64,000 bases of DNA from AWTP1-13 sp963840445 (GTDB taxonomy: Bacteria; Pseudomonadota; Alphaproteobacteria; Rhizobiales; Hyphomicrobiaceae): the NCBI GenBank assembly GCA_963840445.1, contig CAWIZC010000018.1, positions 124,001 through 188,000 on the forward strand, in the 5' to 3' direction. Every line of letters starts with the position of its first letter. The first letter of the stretch is position 1. Under the pieces are notes generated by a model. It was not told where the DNA came from. It was given only the letters and a program-made list of their open reading frames with translations, and did no database searches. This document shows, piece after piece, positions 1 to 9,907 of the stretch. A program made the translations under genes and the position numbers.

Positions 1-269
1 CCAGCGTGGCGGCGGCCACCGTCTTCGTGGTCGGCGCCGGCCAGGCGCGCAGGGGCTACGTACAGGGTGCGCTGAGGCGCCTGGAGATGGCGCGCGCACC
101 GGTGGTAGGCGCGGTATTGACCAAGTACGACTACCGGCTGGCGGGTCACGCCTACGGTTACGGCTATGGCTACGACTATAGCTACAGCAGTGACGCGGGC
201 CACGGCCGGGCCGTGCACGGCACGGACGCTCAGCCGACCCGGCTGACCAGCGGTCGCGAGAGGGGATGA
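1..269 (+). CDS. Exopolysaccharide tyrosine autokinase (BY-kinase), C-terminal end only
   Basis: The reading frame is open at the left window edge, so only about the last 89 residues are present. The visible part reads VVGAVLTKYDYR and then a tail with eight tyrosines (GYGYGYDYSYSS). In Wzc/ExoP-type bacterial tyrosine kinases the kinase domain ends with a similar 'G.VLN..' strand and then a tyrosine cluster that is autophosphorylated to control polysaccharide chain length. The ATP-binding motifs lie outside the window, so the assignment rests on the tail. The stop codon overlaps the next start (ATGA), which implies translational coupling within an exopolysaccharide operon. Confidence 0.7.
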   Translation, partial: SVAAATVFVVGAGQARRGYVQGALRRLEMARAPVVGAVLTKYDYRLAGHAYGYGYGYDYSYSSDAGHGRAVHGTDAQPTRLTSGRERG

Positions 270-859
270 TGGGCGAGGCCACGGCGCTCAAGCTGGCGAT
301 CGACCTGCTGCACGTTCCCTCGCGCGTCCGGCCGATGCGATCCGCAACCCTGCCCGGCGATGTGCTGACGTTGCTGGAGATCGCTGCCGGCAATGCCGAG
401 GTGACAAGGCAGGCAAGCGAGGCCACCGGTCGCACGCAGGACGTGGTGCGCAATGCGGCCGCGTTCTTCATCGAGCAGATTCTGCTCGCGCCCGGCGCCG
501 ACAGCTATCGCGTGCTGGGCGGAACCGCGCAGACGAGCAGCAGCGATCTGCGGCGCAATATGGCGCTGCTGCTGCGATGGCTGCATCCCGACATGGAGCA
601 CAACGGCAGCGGTGACCGGTCTGTCTTCGCGGGCCGCATCACGCTCGCCTGGGAGGATCTGAAAACGGCCGAGCGGCGCGCCGCCTACGACGCGCTGCAG
701 CAGGGCCGGCGGACGACTTCGGGAGCGCGCGGCAAATCCGGCGGACGGACGGCCAGCAAGCGCGGCTCTTACGGAGGCAAATACGGGCACGCTGAGCCGC
801 CACCGCCGGGGCGCCTGTGGCGGGCACTGCTGATGCTGTTCGGCGCGACCCGGCATTGA
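266..859 (+). CDS. J-domain-like protein of the exopolysaccharide locus
   Basis: A 197-residue soluble protein coupled by a 4-base overlap to the tyrosine kinase tail. Residues about 95-145 resemble a J domain: helix II contains LLLRWLHPDM, with HPD at the usual turn, followed by a helix with WEDLKTAERRAAYD, which matches the J-domain helix III/IV pattern. The first 80 residues lack a recognised domain. The C-terminus is Gly/Arg/Lys-rich and ends in a short hydrophobic helix. Such proteins would stimulate an Hsp70; here the context suggests a role in polysaccharide export or assembly. That role is inferred from neighbours only. Confidence 0.6.
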   Translation: MMGEATALKLAIDLLHVPSRVRPMRSATLPGDVLTLLEIAAGNAEVTRQASEATGRTQDVVRNAAAFFIEQILLAPGADSYRVLGGTAQTSSSDLRRNMALLLRWLHPDMEHNGSGDRSVFAGRITLAWEDLKTAERRAAYDALQQGRRTTSGARGKSGGRTASKRGSYGGKYGHAEPPPPGRLWRALLMLFGATRH

Positions 860-887
860 CCAGCCACAAACAGCGGGGCGGGGCGTA

Positions 888-2309
888 TTGTCGGACCAAA
901 GGGGGACATTTCGGTGGCTGCGCGGCGCGGTTTTTGTCGTGCTGGGTGTGCTGCTGACCTGGCAGGTGCTTTCGCGCAGCCTGGTCGCGCATCTGGCCGA
1001 GGAAGCGCCGGAAGCGGCGCTGAACCTGCGGTCGGACGATCCGACGGCACTCATCAATATCTCCGAGCTCAAGCTCAATCTGCAGCATCCAGTCAAAGAC
1101 GCGTCGACCACAGAGCCCGGCAGCGATAGCAGCGACCGCATTACCTCGTTCGCGCGCCACGGCAGGAGGGCTGCCGGGAACGAAGCCGAGCATGCGGAAA
1201 GTGGACCTGCCGACGCGAAGGTGCCCGCCGACGCAGCCCAGCGCCTTCCCTCGAACGCGAGCGATCCCGCCTTGCGCAAGGAGGTGCGCGCTTTGGCGCA
1301 GGCGGCGCTGCGCCAAGATCCGCTGAATGCACGGGCGCTGCGCATTCTCGGGCAGGTAGCCGACGCCGACAACGACGAGCAAAGCGCGCGCGAGCTGATG
1401 CAGGCCGCTGCACGGCGGTCACAGCGCGAGAGCATCGCGGTGTACTGGCTGATGCGCGAAAGCTTCGATCGCAAGGACTACGCGAGCGTCGTCCGCTACG
1501 CCGACGTGCTGCTCAGGACACGCCCGCAGGTCGTCACGCAGGTGGCGCCGACCCTGGCGCGCGTTGCCGAGGACGCCAACGGCAGCGGCCAGCTGAAGAT
1601 GATGCTCGGCACCAACCCACCGTGGCGGGCGCTGTTTTTTTCCGGGCTGCTGCGCACTATCACGGATGCGCGCACGCCGCTCGATCTGCTGCTCAGCATC
1701 AAGGATACATCGACGCCGCCGACCATGGCCGATCTGCGCGACTATCTGGGGCTGCTGATCCAGAACAACTTCCACGAACTGGCGTACTATGTGTGGCTGC
1801 AGTTCCTGACGCCCGAACAGCTGGCCAAAGCGGGCCTGCTGTTCAATGGCGACTTCGAAAGCCGCCCCTCCGGTCTACCATTCGACTGGGTGATCACGCC
1901 GGGCGCCGGGGTTACCATCGACTTCGCGCGCCGCCCGGACGATGTCAGCCAACACGCCCTGCTGGTGGAGTTCGGGCACGGCCGCGCCGATTTCCGCGGC
2001 GTTGCGCAAACCACCATGCTGCCGCCGGGCAGCTACGTGTTCCAAGGTCAATTCATGGGTCAGCTGGTCGGCCGGCGCGGGCTGGAATGGCGCATCAGCT
2101 GCGCGGGGGCAGAAAACCCGCTGGCCAAGACGTCGATGATCACTGGCCCGGCACAGCCATGGACGGATTTCTCGGTAGCATTTGCGGTACCTGACGCTGG
2201 CTGCCGTGCGCAGCAGGTCAAGCTCTTCCTCGATGCGCGTTCGGCCTCGGAGCAGCTGGTGTCCGGCTCGATCTGGTACGACAAGCTGCAGATCGTTCGC
2301 GCGCAGTAG
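888..2309 (+). CDS. TPR-like membrane-anchored protein, exopolysaccharide locus
   Basis: A 473-residue protein with a TTG start, chosen because it gives a short cytoplasmic N-terminus followed at once by one hydrophobic helix (about residues 11-27). The helical region at about residues 125-260 has alternating small and aromatic residues typical of tetratricopeptide repeats. The last 180 residues look like a beta-rich carbohydrate-binding or jelly-roll domain (many Gly, Trp and Phe; NGDFESRPSGLPFDW at its start). It lies 28 bases after the J-domain gene in the same direction. The function is unknown. By position it may be a periplasmic scaffold for polysaccharide synthesis. Confidence 0.6.
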   Translation: MSDQRGTFRWLRGAVFVVLGVLLTWQVLSRSLVAHLAEEAPEAALNLRSDDPTALINISELKLNLQHPVKDASTTEPGSDSSDRITSFARHGRRAAGNEAEHAESGPADAKVPADAAQRLPSNASDPALRKEVRALAQAALRQDPLNARALRILGQVADADNDEQSARELMQAAARRSQRESIAVYWLMRESFDRKDYASVVRYADVLLRTRPQVVTQVAPTLARVAEDANGSGQLKMMLGTNPPWRALFFSGLLRTITDARTPLDLLLSIKDTSTPPTMADLRDYLGLLIQNNFHELAYYVWLQFLTPEQLAKAGLLFNGDFESRPSGLPFDWVITPGAGVTIDFARRPDDVSQHALLVEFGHGRADFRGVAQTTMLPPGSYVFQGQFMGQLVGRRGLEWRISCAGAENPLAKTSMITGPAQPWTDFSVAFAVPDAGCRAQQVKLFLDARSASEQLVSGSIWYDKLQIVRAQ

Positions 2310-2318
2310 GCGGCCTTG

Positions 2319-2912
2319 CTAGCGGACCACGGAGGGATACTCGTCCATCGTGCGCAAGCATGATGCACGCCACTCCCGCTTGCTCATGTGCGTAGCCGAC
2401 TCCCAAAAGCCCATGCAGTCGACCAGCCGCTTGCCGCCGCCGCCAGGCGTGCTCGGGGCTGACTCGCTGGGGCTGGATGAGCCGGGCGACAGGGCCAGGG
2501 TGCTCACTGTGGACCCACCGGTTGCAAATTGCGTCGGCAGCTGCGGCGAGAGCGGTGCTATGTCGGGGAGTTCCTGTCTCGGTGGCAGATTGTCCGAAGG
2601 CCCGGTGGACGGCGTGAGCGGGGTGAACGGCAGAGGCCCGCTGAAGCTGACGCCCACGCTGGTCGTGCTTGAGCCGCCACTGGATCTGCCTGAAGTGTTA
2701 CTGCCGCTGCCACTCGGTTGCCCCGATCCTGAGGTGGGCGGCGACTTGGGTGCAGAGACCGACATCTGAGTGGTGGCCGATTGGGCGGACGTTGATCCGC
2801 CATGACCCCCACCACCCCGTGCGTAAGCGCTTGCAGTACACGCGCAAAGCGCAAGCGCGAGAATTGTAGCGGTCAACGTGGGAGCGGAGCGGTTGCAGAC
2901 CATGGCACCCAT
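2319..2912 (-). CDS. Secreted Ser/Gly/Pro-rich protein with conserved Cys-containing C-terminus
   Basis: A 197-residue protein with a signal peptide (hydrophobic segment about residues 12-30, likely cut after ASAYA). A low-complexity Ser/Gly/Pro/Thr region follows to about residue 160. The C-terminus has CMGFWESATHMSKREWRASC and then R-T-M-D. I recall a similar ending in short secreted proteins of Bradyrhizobium relatives, but the family has no known function that I can name. It runs opposite to the exopolysaccharide genes and its stop lies 9 bases from the TPR gene stop. Confidence 0.6.
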   Translation of the reverse strand: MGAMVCNRSAPTLTATILALALCACTASAYARGGGGHGGSTSAQSATTQMSVSAPKSPPTSGSGQPSGSGSNTSGRSSGGSSTTSVGVSFSGPLPFTPLTPSTGPSDNLPPRQELPDIAPLSPQLPTQFATGGSTVSTLALSPGSSSPSESAPSTPGGGGKRLVDCMGFWESATHMSKREWRASCLRTMDEYPSVVR

Positions 2913-3038
2913 CCTTCCTGGCAGCGCCCACAGCCAAACGCGCCAAAGGATGGAATGGTTTTGGCTATCCCGTCGCAGCGCTCCTCAACTAATCGTGCTC
3001 GCAGCAATGCTAATCGAGCAGCCGGTCGTTATTCGCGA

Positions 3039-3944
3039 TCAGGGCGCTGGCCGGTAATACCTGTTGGCGTTGACATAGAAGAAGCGATCGCGCTCGTCTT
3101 CGCTGAACCGCTCCATGACAGCTTCGAATGCCTCCATCATGGGCGCGAACTCGGTGACGCAGTTGTCGGGTGGAAAGTTGCTGGCAAACATGCAGCGGTC
3201 GATGCCGAAGATGTCGATCGCCTCAAGTATCACTGCGCCTTGCGTCTCGACGGTCCATGGCATGCCCGGCAGGCTGAGCCCCGAGATCTTGACGGCCACG
3301 TTCGGATGGGCCGCCAGCGCCTTCATACCGTCGCGCCAGATGCTCAAGCCTTCACGGCTGCGGTCGCGGGGCAAGCCCGCGTGATTGACGATGAACTGCA
3401 GACCTGGACACAGCTGCGCCAGCTCCGCGCCTTCCTTGAGGTGATAGTAGGGCACGCGAAAATCATAGATCAGCCCGAGCCTCTCCAGCACCTTCAGCCC
3501 GCGACGCCATTGCGGGTCGCTCATCGTCGCCGGTCCCGTCAAGTTGGCTTCGCGGGCGGTCTTGCCGGTGCGCGGCTTCGATCTCACGCCGCGAAACAGC
3601 GGACACCGCAGGTGCTGGTGGAGTAGTTCTTCCACACCGGGATCGGCCAGCCAGACGTGCCCGACGATGGCGTTGGGCAGGCGAAAGCGCTCGTGCATTT
3701 CCGATAGCCAGACCGTCTCCTGCAGCTGCGCGCCATCGGCGCGCTCGGCCTCCACGTGCACGGTCATCTCGACATTCCAGCCGTGCATCTGGCGGCGCAT
3801 GTCCTCCGGCAGGTAGGTCTTGCGTATCTTCGCGTAGTCCCCGAACAGGAAGTCCGGCACGATCTCGTCGGTCAGCCAGGGATAGTGGATGCGATCGAGA
3901 TCCCAGAGATGATGATGCGCGTCGATGATACGAGGCGGGCGCAT
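3039..3944 (-). CDS. Amidohydrolase family protein (TIM-barrel metal-dependent hydrolase)
   Basis: A 301-residue protein that begins RIIDAHHHLWDL, the HxH-type metal-binding strand of the amidohydrolase 2 family (COG3618, lactonase or dicarboxylate-like hydrolases). Further motifs are FIVNHAG at mid-protein and SNFPPDN with F-A-S-N before the last barrel strands. Length and layout match the family (about 280-310 residues). The substrate is unknown; relatives act on lactones, 2-pyrone-4,6-dicarboxylate or amidated ring products. It is a single gene on the minus strand, divergent from the TetR gene. Confidence 0.85.
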   Translation of the reverse strand: MRPPRIIDAHHHLWDLDRIHYPWLTDEIVPDFLFGDYAKIRKTYLPEDMRRQMHGWNVEMTVHVEAERADGAQLQETVWLSEMHERFRLPNAIVGHVWLADPGVEELLHQHLRCPLFRGVRSKPRTGKTAREANLTGPATMSDPQWRRGLKVLERLGLIYDFRVPYYHLKEGAELAQLCPGLQFIVNHAGLPRDRSREGLSIWRDGMKALAAHPNVAVKISGLSLPGMPWTVETQGAVILEAIDIFGIDRCMFASNFPPDNCVTEFAPMMEAFEAVMERFSEDERDRFFYVNANRYYRPAP

Positions 3945-4045
3945 GTCTGGCTCCCTGGGTCCTACATGTTGCTGCCGAGAACGGCCCTTCCTCGCCTGAA
4001 CCAGGGGGCTTGGCTAGACGTGATTGGCCTACTCGGCGATCCGAC

Positions 4046-4074
4046 TTGACCAACGGGTATAAGGGTGATAAAAA
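4046..4074 (+). promoter_or_regulatory. Possible sigma-70 promoter upstream of the TetR-RND operon
   Basis: TTGACC, a 17-base spacer, then TAAAAA, ending about 18 bases before the TetR start codon. The -35 box is good and the -10 box is weak. A TetR operator may overlap, but no clear palindrome was seen. Confidence 0.35.
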
Positions 4075-4092
4075 ACGAAAATCGTCACTTGA

Positions 4093-4731
4093 ATGGACTT
4101 GGCCACGGAAATGACTGGAGCTGACGACAGATCGGCGAAGCTGGCAGTGCTTTCGCTGGACGCGTTGGAGACTCGCAACCGTATTCTGGGCGAGGCCGAC
4201 CGGCTGTTTCGGGTTTACGGATACTCCAAGACCACCGTGGCCGACATCGCCGAGGCCTGCCGGATGTCGCCGGCCAATGTGTACCGCTTCTTTGCTTCCA
4301 AATCCGCCATCAACAATGCGATCTGCGAGCGCGTCATCGCCGACGACGAAGCGGCCCTGGTCGGCATCTCCAGGCTGCCGCTGCCGGCCTCCGACCGCCT
4401 CCAGCGCATGATCATCGAGCTGCACCGCCGCTCGATGGAAAACTTCATAGAAAACAAGAAAGTGCACGAAATGGTCATGGTCGCCTTGGAGGAGCGCTGG
4501 GACTCCATCCGGGCGCACATCCATCGCGTGTCCGACCTGTTCGCCACGGTGATCCAAGACGGCATCGCCGGCGGTGAGTTTCGCCAGCAGGACACCAAGC
4601 GCGCCGCCGAGTGCGTCAGCACGGCTACCGCGCCGATGCGTCATCCCATGATGCTGGTGCAATGCATGGATGATCCCGACAAGCCCACGCCGGCCGAGAT
4701 GGCCGAATTCATCATCAGAGCCCTGAAGTAA
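4093..4731 (+). CDS. TetR/AcrR family transcriptional regulator
   Basis: A 212-residue regulator. The N-terminal helix-turn-helix spans about residues 30-75 (RILGEADRLFRVYGYSKTTV, then DIAEACRMSPANVYRFF), a textbook TetR DNA-binding domain. The rest is an all-helical ligand-binding and dimer domain. It stands 35 bases upstream of an RND adaptor and permease in the same direction, so it probably represses this efflux operon and its own gene, with the pump substrate or a related compound as inducer. The inducer cannot be read from the sequence. Confidence 0.9.
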   Translation: MDLATEMTGADDRSAKLAVLSLDALETRNRILGEADRLFRVYGYSKTTVADIAEACRMSPANVYRFFASKSAINNAICERVIADDEAALVGISRLPLPASDRLQRMIIELHRRSMENFIENKKVHEMVMVALEERWDSIRAHIHRVSDLFATVIQDGIAGGEFRQQDTKRAAECVSTATAPMRHPMMLVQCMDDPDKPTPAEMAEFIIRALK

Positions 4732-4766
4732 CCAGCTCCGCTTCAACGCACAGAGGAGTGCCTGTC

Positions 4767-5897
4767 ATGCGCCCGGAAACTGACATAAATCAAATATCAT
4801 CAGTCAATAAAGGAAATTCGCGTCACCTTCATATTGCGGTGACGTTGGCAGTGGTCGCCCTGCTGGCCGGTTGCAAGAGCGAGGCTTCCGGTCCGGAGGA
4901 GGCAGCACGGCCGGTGAAGGTCTCGGTGGTGGCAGAGGCGGCTCCCAGCCGCACGCTGACCTATTCCGGCGTCGTGCGGTCGAGGATCGAGAGCGCAGTG
5001 GGCTTTCGCGTGGCCGGCAAGATCGTGGAGCGCTCCGTCAACGTGGGCGACCGGGTCGAGGTGGATCAGGTGATCGCGCGCCTCGACGAGACCGACCTCA
5101 AGCTGGCCGAGACCGCCGCCAAGGCGGCCGTGACGTCCGCGCGCAGCCGTCGCGAGGTGGCCAACGACAACCTGGAGCGGGCCAAGGTGCTGTTGCCGAA
5201 GGAGATCATTTCGCAGGCGGCCTACGACACCCGGCGCAACGAATTGGATGCGGCCGCAGCCGGGCTCGAGACCACCGAAGCGCAGCTGCGGCAGGCGACC
5301 AACGCGGTCGGCTACGCGACGTTGAAGGCCGACAAGACGGGCCTCGTCACTGCCGTGACGGGTGAGCCGGGCCAAGTGGTCGGTGCCGGCCAGGCCGTCA
5401 TCACGCTGGCCGACGCCGCGGAGACCGAAATCGCCATGGCCGTGCCAGAGCAGGATGCCGGTCGTCTGAGCATCGGCCAGCCGGCCAAGGTCACGCTCTG
5501 GGCGGGTCCGCGGGCCAGCGTGCAAGGCCGCATTCGCGAAATTGCCGGCCAGGCGGATCCCATCTCGCGCACCTATGCCGTCCGCATTGCCGTGAACGCG
5601 CCGCCACAGACGATGCGGCTCGGCATGACGGCGTCCGTGGCTCTCACAGTCGAGGATGAAGCCGCACCGATGGTCGTGCCTTTGACTGCGCTGACCGAGA
5701 GCGACGGCGGGACGGTGGTGTTCGTGGTCGACGCGGCAAACAAGGTCGTGCGCAAGACGGCCGTCGGCGTCGGGGACATCGCCGACGCCGGCGCACGTAT
5801 CGCCAGCGGGTTGCAGGCCGGCGACATGGTGGTGACCGCGGGTGTGCAGTTCCTGCGCGACGGCATGCGCGTACGTGTTCCGGGCGAGGCCCGTTAG
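4767..5897 (+). CDS. Efflux RND transporter periplasmic adaptor subunit (lipoprotein)
   Basis: About 376 residues. The ATG at 4767 is preferred over an in-frame GTG at 4758 because AGAGGAG lies 8 bases before it. The N-terminus carries a lipoprotein signal (ALLAGC, with the lipidated Cys). Then come the lipoyl half-motifs (VGFRVAGKIVERSVNVGDRV, and GLVTAVTGEPGQVV), an Ala-rich coiled-coil hairpin between them, and a beta-barrel domain with GQPAKVTLW. This is the membrane-fusion protein that bridges the inner-membrane RND pump to an outer-membrane channel. No outer-membrane TolC-type gene is in the window, so a channel encoded elsewhere is presumably used. Confidence 0.92.
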   Translation: MRPETDINQISSVNKGNSRHLHIAVTLAVVALLAGCKSEASGPEEAARPVKVSVVAEAAPSRTLTYSGVVRSRIESAVGFRVAGKIVERSVNVGDRVEVDQVIARLDETDLKLAETAAKAAVTSARSRREVANDNLERAKVLLPKEIISQAAYDTRRNELDAAAAGLETTEAQLRQATNAVGYATLKADKTGLVTAVTGEPGQVVGAGQAVITLADAAETEIAMAVPEQDAGRLSIGQPAKVTLWAGPRASVQGRIREIAGQADPISRTYAVRIAVNAPPQTMRLGMTASVALTVEDEAAPMVVPLTALTESDGGTVVFVVDAANKVVRKTAVGVGDIADAGARIASGLQAGDMVVTAGVQFLRDGMRVRVPGEAR

Positions 5898-5989
5898 ACC
5901 CGCTCAAGGCGATCTCAACATCACTCAATATTTCGAGACTGAGGCCCGCAGGGCCGCGCGTCAGGGGACGCAACCGAGGGAGTTGTTTC

Positions 5990-8900
5990 ATGTCCGCCGA
6001 TCTCATTCATACCAAGCCGTCGAGAGGGTTCAATCTGTCGCGCTGGGCCATCGGCCACGGCAGCTTCACAGCCTTTCTTCTGGTGCTGCTGCTGGCCGCA
6101 GGCGCCTTTTCTCTGCTGCGCATCGGCCAGAAGGAGGACCCCGACTTCACGTTCCGCGTCATGGTTGTGCAGGTGCTGTGGCCCGGCGCGACGACCGAGG
6201 AGATGCAGGACCAGGTGGTCGACAAGATCGAGCGCAAGCTGCAAGAGACGCCGGGCCTGGAGTTCCTGCGCTCCTACACGCGGCCGGGCTTTGCCAACAT
6301 CTTCGTCAACCTGAAGGGCTCGGTGCGCGGCGATGCCGTGAGGGAAGCCTTCTATCAGGCGCGCAAGAAAGTCGGCGACATCCGCCAGACGCTGCCCGAG
6401 GGAGTGATTGGGCCGTTCTTCAATGACGAGTTCGGCGACACCTACATCTCGCTCTACGCCATTTCCGGCCAGGGCTACAGCTATCCTGAGCTGAAGGACT
6501 TCGCCAAGAACGCGCGCGACATCCTGCTGCGTATTCCAGGCGTGGCCAAAGTCGACCTGCTGGGACTGCAGGAGGAACGCGTTTTCATCGAGGTCTCGTC
6601 GGTGGCGCTGGCCGAGCGCGGGCTGACTGCGCTCGACATTCAGGCAGCCCTCGCCGGCCAGAATGCGATGGACCCCGCAGGCCGCATCGAGACCAGCGAG
6701 CGCTCGGTGCGCATCGATGTGCAGGGCGGGCTGAGGTCGGTCGAGGACATCCGCGAGCTGCGCCTGCGCGCCGGGCAGCAGACCTTCCGGCTGGGCGACA
6801 TCGCCGACGTCAAAAGGAGCCTCGAGGATCCTCCGTCCGCCAAGACCCACTATCAGGGCCGCGAGGCGGTGCTGCTCGGAACCACCATGGCGCCAGGCGG
6901 CAACGTCACCGAGGTCGGCGCCGCAGTCGAGCGTGCTCTCAAGCGTATCCAGCAGGAGCTGCCGATCGGAGCCGAGCTCGGACGCATCTCCGACCAGGCA
7001 CAAGTGGTCAGCACCTCGATCCACCAATTTCTGGAGGCGCTGGCAGAGGCGATCGGCATCGTGCTGGTGGTGTCCCTGCTGGCACTGGGCTGGCGAGCCG
7101 GCCTGGTCGTTGCCCTGACGATCCCGCTGGTGCTGGCCGCGACCTTCTTCGTCATGTCGCTGATGGGTATCGACCTGCATCGCATCTCGCTCGGCGCGCT
7201 GATCATCGCGCTCGGCCTGCTGGTCGACGACGCCATGATTGCCGTCGAGATGATGGACCGCAAGCTCGAGGAGGGGTACGACAAGCTGTCTGCTGCAACG
7301 TTTGCCTACTCATCGACGGCATTTCCGATGCTGACCGGCACCCTGATCACGGTTGCCGGCTTCATCCCGGTCGGGTTCGCGCAGAGCCAGGCCGGCGAGT
7401 ACGTCAGCAGCCTGTTCTGGGTGACCGGCATCGCCCTGATGATCTCTTGGTTCGCCGCGGTCTATTTCACTCCGTGGATCGGCTACCGGTTGCTGAAAGC
7501 CCGCAAACAAGATCAGCCGGGCGATCACCACGAAGCCTTCAACAGTCGGCCATACCGCGCCATCCGCGCCATCGTGGCCTGGTGCGTGCGCCGCCGCCGC
7601 ACCGTCGTCGGGCTGACCATCGCGGCGCTGGTCGCCAGCCTTGTCAGCTTCGCCTTCATCCCGCAAGCAGTTCTTCCCGACCTCGAACCGTCCCGAGATC
7701 CTGGTCGACCTGTGGCTGCCCGAAGGCGCCTCGTTCCAGGAGACGCAGCGGGAGGCAACGCGGCTCGAGCAGCAGCTGTTGAAGGATGGCGACATTGCCT
7801 ACATCGCCACCTTCATCGGCGAAGGCGCGCCGCGCTTCTACCTGCCGCTCGACCAGCAGCTGAAGAACCAGAATTTTGCCCAGCTGCTGCTGATGTCGAA
7901 GTCGATGGAGGCGCGCGAGCGTGCGCTGCTGCGCGTGCGCGACACCCTGGCGCATGACTTCCCGGGCGTGCGCTCGAAAGCCGACCGCCTGTTCAACGGA
8001 CCGCCAGTCGGATGGGCGGTGCAGGTGCGCGTGACGGGGCCCGATCGCCGCGAGGTGCGTCGCCTGGCGGCCCAGGTCGCCGAGGTCATGCGCGCCGCGC
8101 CCGAGGTCGGCAACGTGCACGATGACTGGCTCGAGCCGGTGCCGAGCCTCAAGCTCGACATCGACCAGGATCGCGCCCGTGCGCTCGGGGTCACCTCGCA
8201 GAACATCCGCCGGTCCCTGCAGGCCATGCTTTCCGGGTTCCAGATCGGCGAGTTCCGCGACGATGACGAGACCATCAAGGTCATGCTGCGCGAGCCGTCC
8301 AGCACCCGCGACCTGCTGTCGGCGCTGGACAACGTGTACGTCAAGACCTCGGCCGGCACATCGGTGCCGCTGCGCCAGGTGGCCAACGTAAGAATGGTCC
8401 TGGAGCCAGGCATCCAGTGGCGCAGGGACCGGCTGCCGTCGATCAGCGTGCGTGGTGTCGTACCGGATAATGTGCAGTCACCCGACGTTGCCAACGCCGT
8501 GTTCGCCAAGCTGAAGCCGCTGCGTGATGCTCTGCCCGCCGACTACCGGATCGAGCTGCAGGGTGCAGTCGAGGAGTCGGTGAAGAGCCAGGCCTCCATC
8601 AACGAGAAGATGCCGGTGATGCTGCTGGTCATCCTTCTGCTGCTGATGGTCCAGCTACAGCACTTCGGCAAGACGCTGCTGGTGCTGGCCACTGGCCCGC
8701 TCGGCCTGATCGGCGCGGCCATGGCACTGCTGGTGTTTCAGGCGCCGTTCGGCTTCGTCGCCATCCTCGGGGTCATCGCCCTGGCCGGCATCATCATGCG
8801 CAACAGCGTGATCCTCGTGGATCAGATCGAGCAGGACATGGCGGCAGGACACGATGGCGTCACGGCCATTGTCGAATCGGCCGTGCGCCGCTTCCGGCCC

Positions 8901-9137
8901 ATCACGCTGACGGCTGCCGCGGCCGTGCTGGCGCTGATCCCGCTGGCCGGCGAGGTGTTCTGGGCGCCGATGGCGCTGGCCATGATGGGCGGGCTGATCG
9001 CGGCCACCATCCTGACCCTGATGTTCCTGCCGGCACTCTATGCCCTGGTCTTTAGGATCGACGGGTCGGATCGAAAGTCGGCAGCCGACCCGAACCTGGA
9101 TCAGGAGGTTATGCGCGTGCTGCCGGAGGCCGCCTGA
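5990..9137 (+). CDS. Efflux RND transporter permease subunit, frameshifted as read
   Basis: An AcrB/MexF-type inner-membrane drug/proton antiporter, about 1048 residues once one base is skipped. The first frame runs from 5990 to about 7666, with TM1 near residue 25, a periplasmic pore domain and TM2-6 including LVVDDAMIAVE-like LLVDDAMIAVEMMD. The reading then continues in the next frame from about 7668 with FFPTSNRPEILVDLWLPEGA to the end, including TM8-12 (GIIMRNSVILVDQIEQD). The extra base is in CCGCAAGCAG near 7667. Both halves are well conserved across the break, so this looks like a very recent mutation or a sequence error. It works with the adaptor just upstream. Confidence 0.88.
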
Positions 9138-9166
9138 TGGGCGAGACAGTAATGCAGGAATGAAGA

Positions 9167-9194
9167 ACGGCGCCGGCAGCAATGCCGGCGCCGT
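9167..9194 (+). terminator. GC-rich hairpin after the RND permease gene
   Basis: A perfect 12-base-pair stem (ACGGCGCCGGCA / TGCCGGCGCCGT) with a GCAA tetraloop, 29 bases after the permease stop codon. It has no T-run, so it may be a termination or mRNA 3'-end-stabilising hairpin rather than a classical intrinsic terminator. Confidence 0.5.
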
Positions 9195-9563
9195 CCCCAA
9201 TGCAGCTTGCCCCGCAACAGACGAGACCTTCTGCTTCCCAACCGCCAGTATAGGCAGCAACCCCACAATTCCTCGACAATAGGATGCACACCTCGCATCG
9301 CGCAATCGCTGAAGACATTCGCATCGGAAATGGCGCAGCGATGATGCGCGCGTGCTACGGCGTGAGCTTGAGACGGTGTTGCGGCTGCTTGCCGCCATGA
9401 CCGCCACCGGAAGCTTGAGCAGGTGGCTTACAGTTCCGCGAAAACGCTTGCACTAGCCGAACTCCACAACCTCGCCGCGACAAATGTGACGCCAGGGCGA
9501 AAATAGAGGGCAATCCGGCTCAGCCTGTGTTAGGCGCACCTGCCGTTTTATGGAGCGAGATCA
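9195..9563. other. Intergenic region with no recognised gene
   Basis: Apart from the hairpin at its left edge, I see no credible reading frame, RNA gene or repeat between the permease gene and the DUF4177 gene. Confidence 0.5.
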
Positions 9564-9767
9564 ATGCCCCAGTGGGAATATCGCAGAATAGACCTGAACG
9601 ATGCGCCGCGCCGGGGGGATAGCGTCGACGCACTGAACAAGGTCGGCAGCGAGGGCTGGGAACTCGTCGCCGTCACCGGCAACGGTGTAGCCTACGTGAA
9701 GCGACAGCTGCCTGAGCCTGCGAAAGCCGGGCGCCGCAAGGCGGCTGCGCCAGCGGCCGAGGAGTGA
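9564..9767 (+). CDS. DUF4177 family small protein
   Basis: A 67-residue soluble protein: PQWEYRRIDL at the N-terminus, then LNKVGSEGWELVAVTGNGVA and YVKRQL. The pattern 'W-E-Y...LN..G.EGWELV......YV.KR' is the DUF4177 signature, a small beta-sheet domain of unknown function found alone in many bacteria. The C-terminal 17 residues are Ala/Lys/Pro-rich. A purine-rich GGAGCGAGA stretch precedes the ATG. Confidence 0.75.
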   Translation: MPQWEYRRIDLNDAPRRGDSVDALNKVGSEGWELVAVTGNGVAYVKRQLPEPAKAGRRKAAAPAAEE

Positions 9768-9907
9768 GAAGCGGGCAAGGCCCCACCTCGTGTGTCGCGC
9801 CAGCGCTTGGGCTGCATCTGAGCCCCCGAGGGGCGCAAAGGCGACAAAACTTCCAGTTCGAGGTTCAAAGGTGCCGACGGGAAGGCGCCGCTGCCCCTGA
9901 CCCTGTC

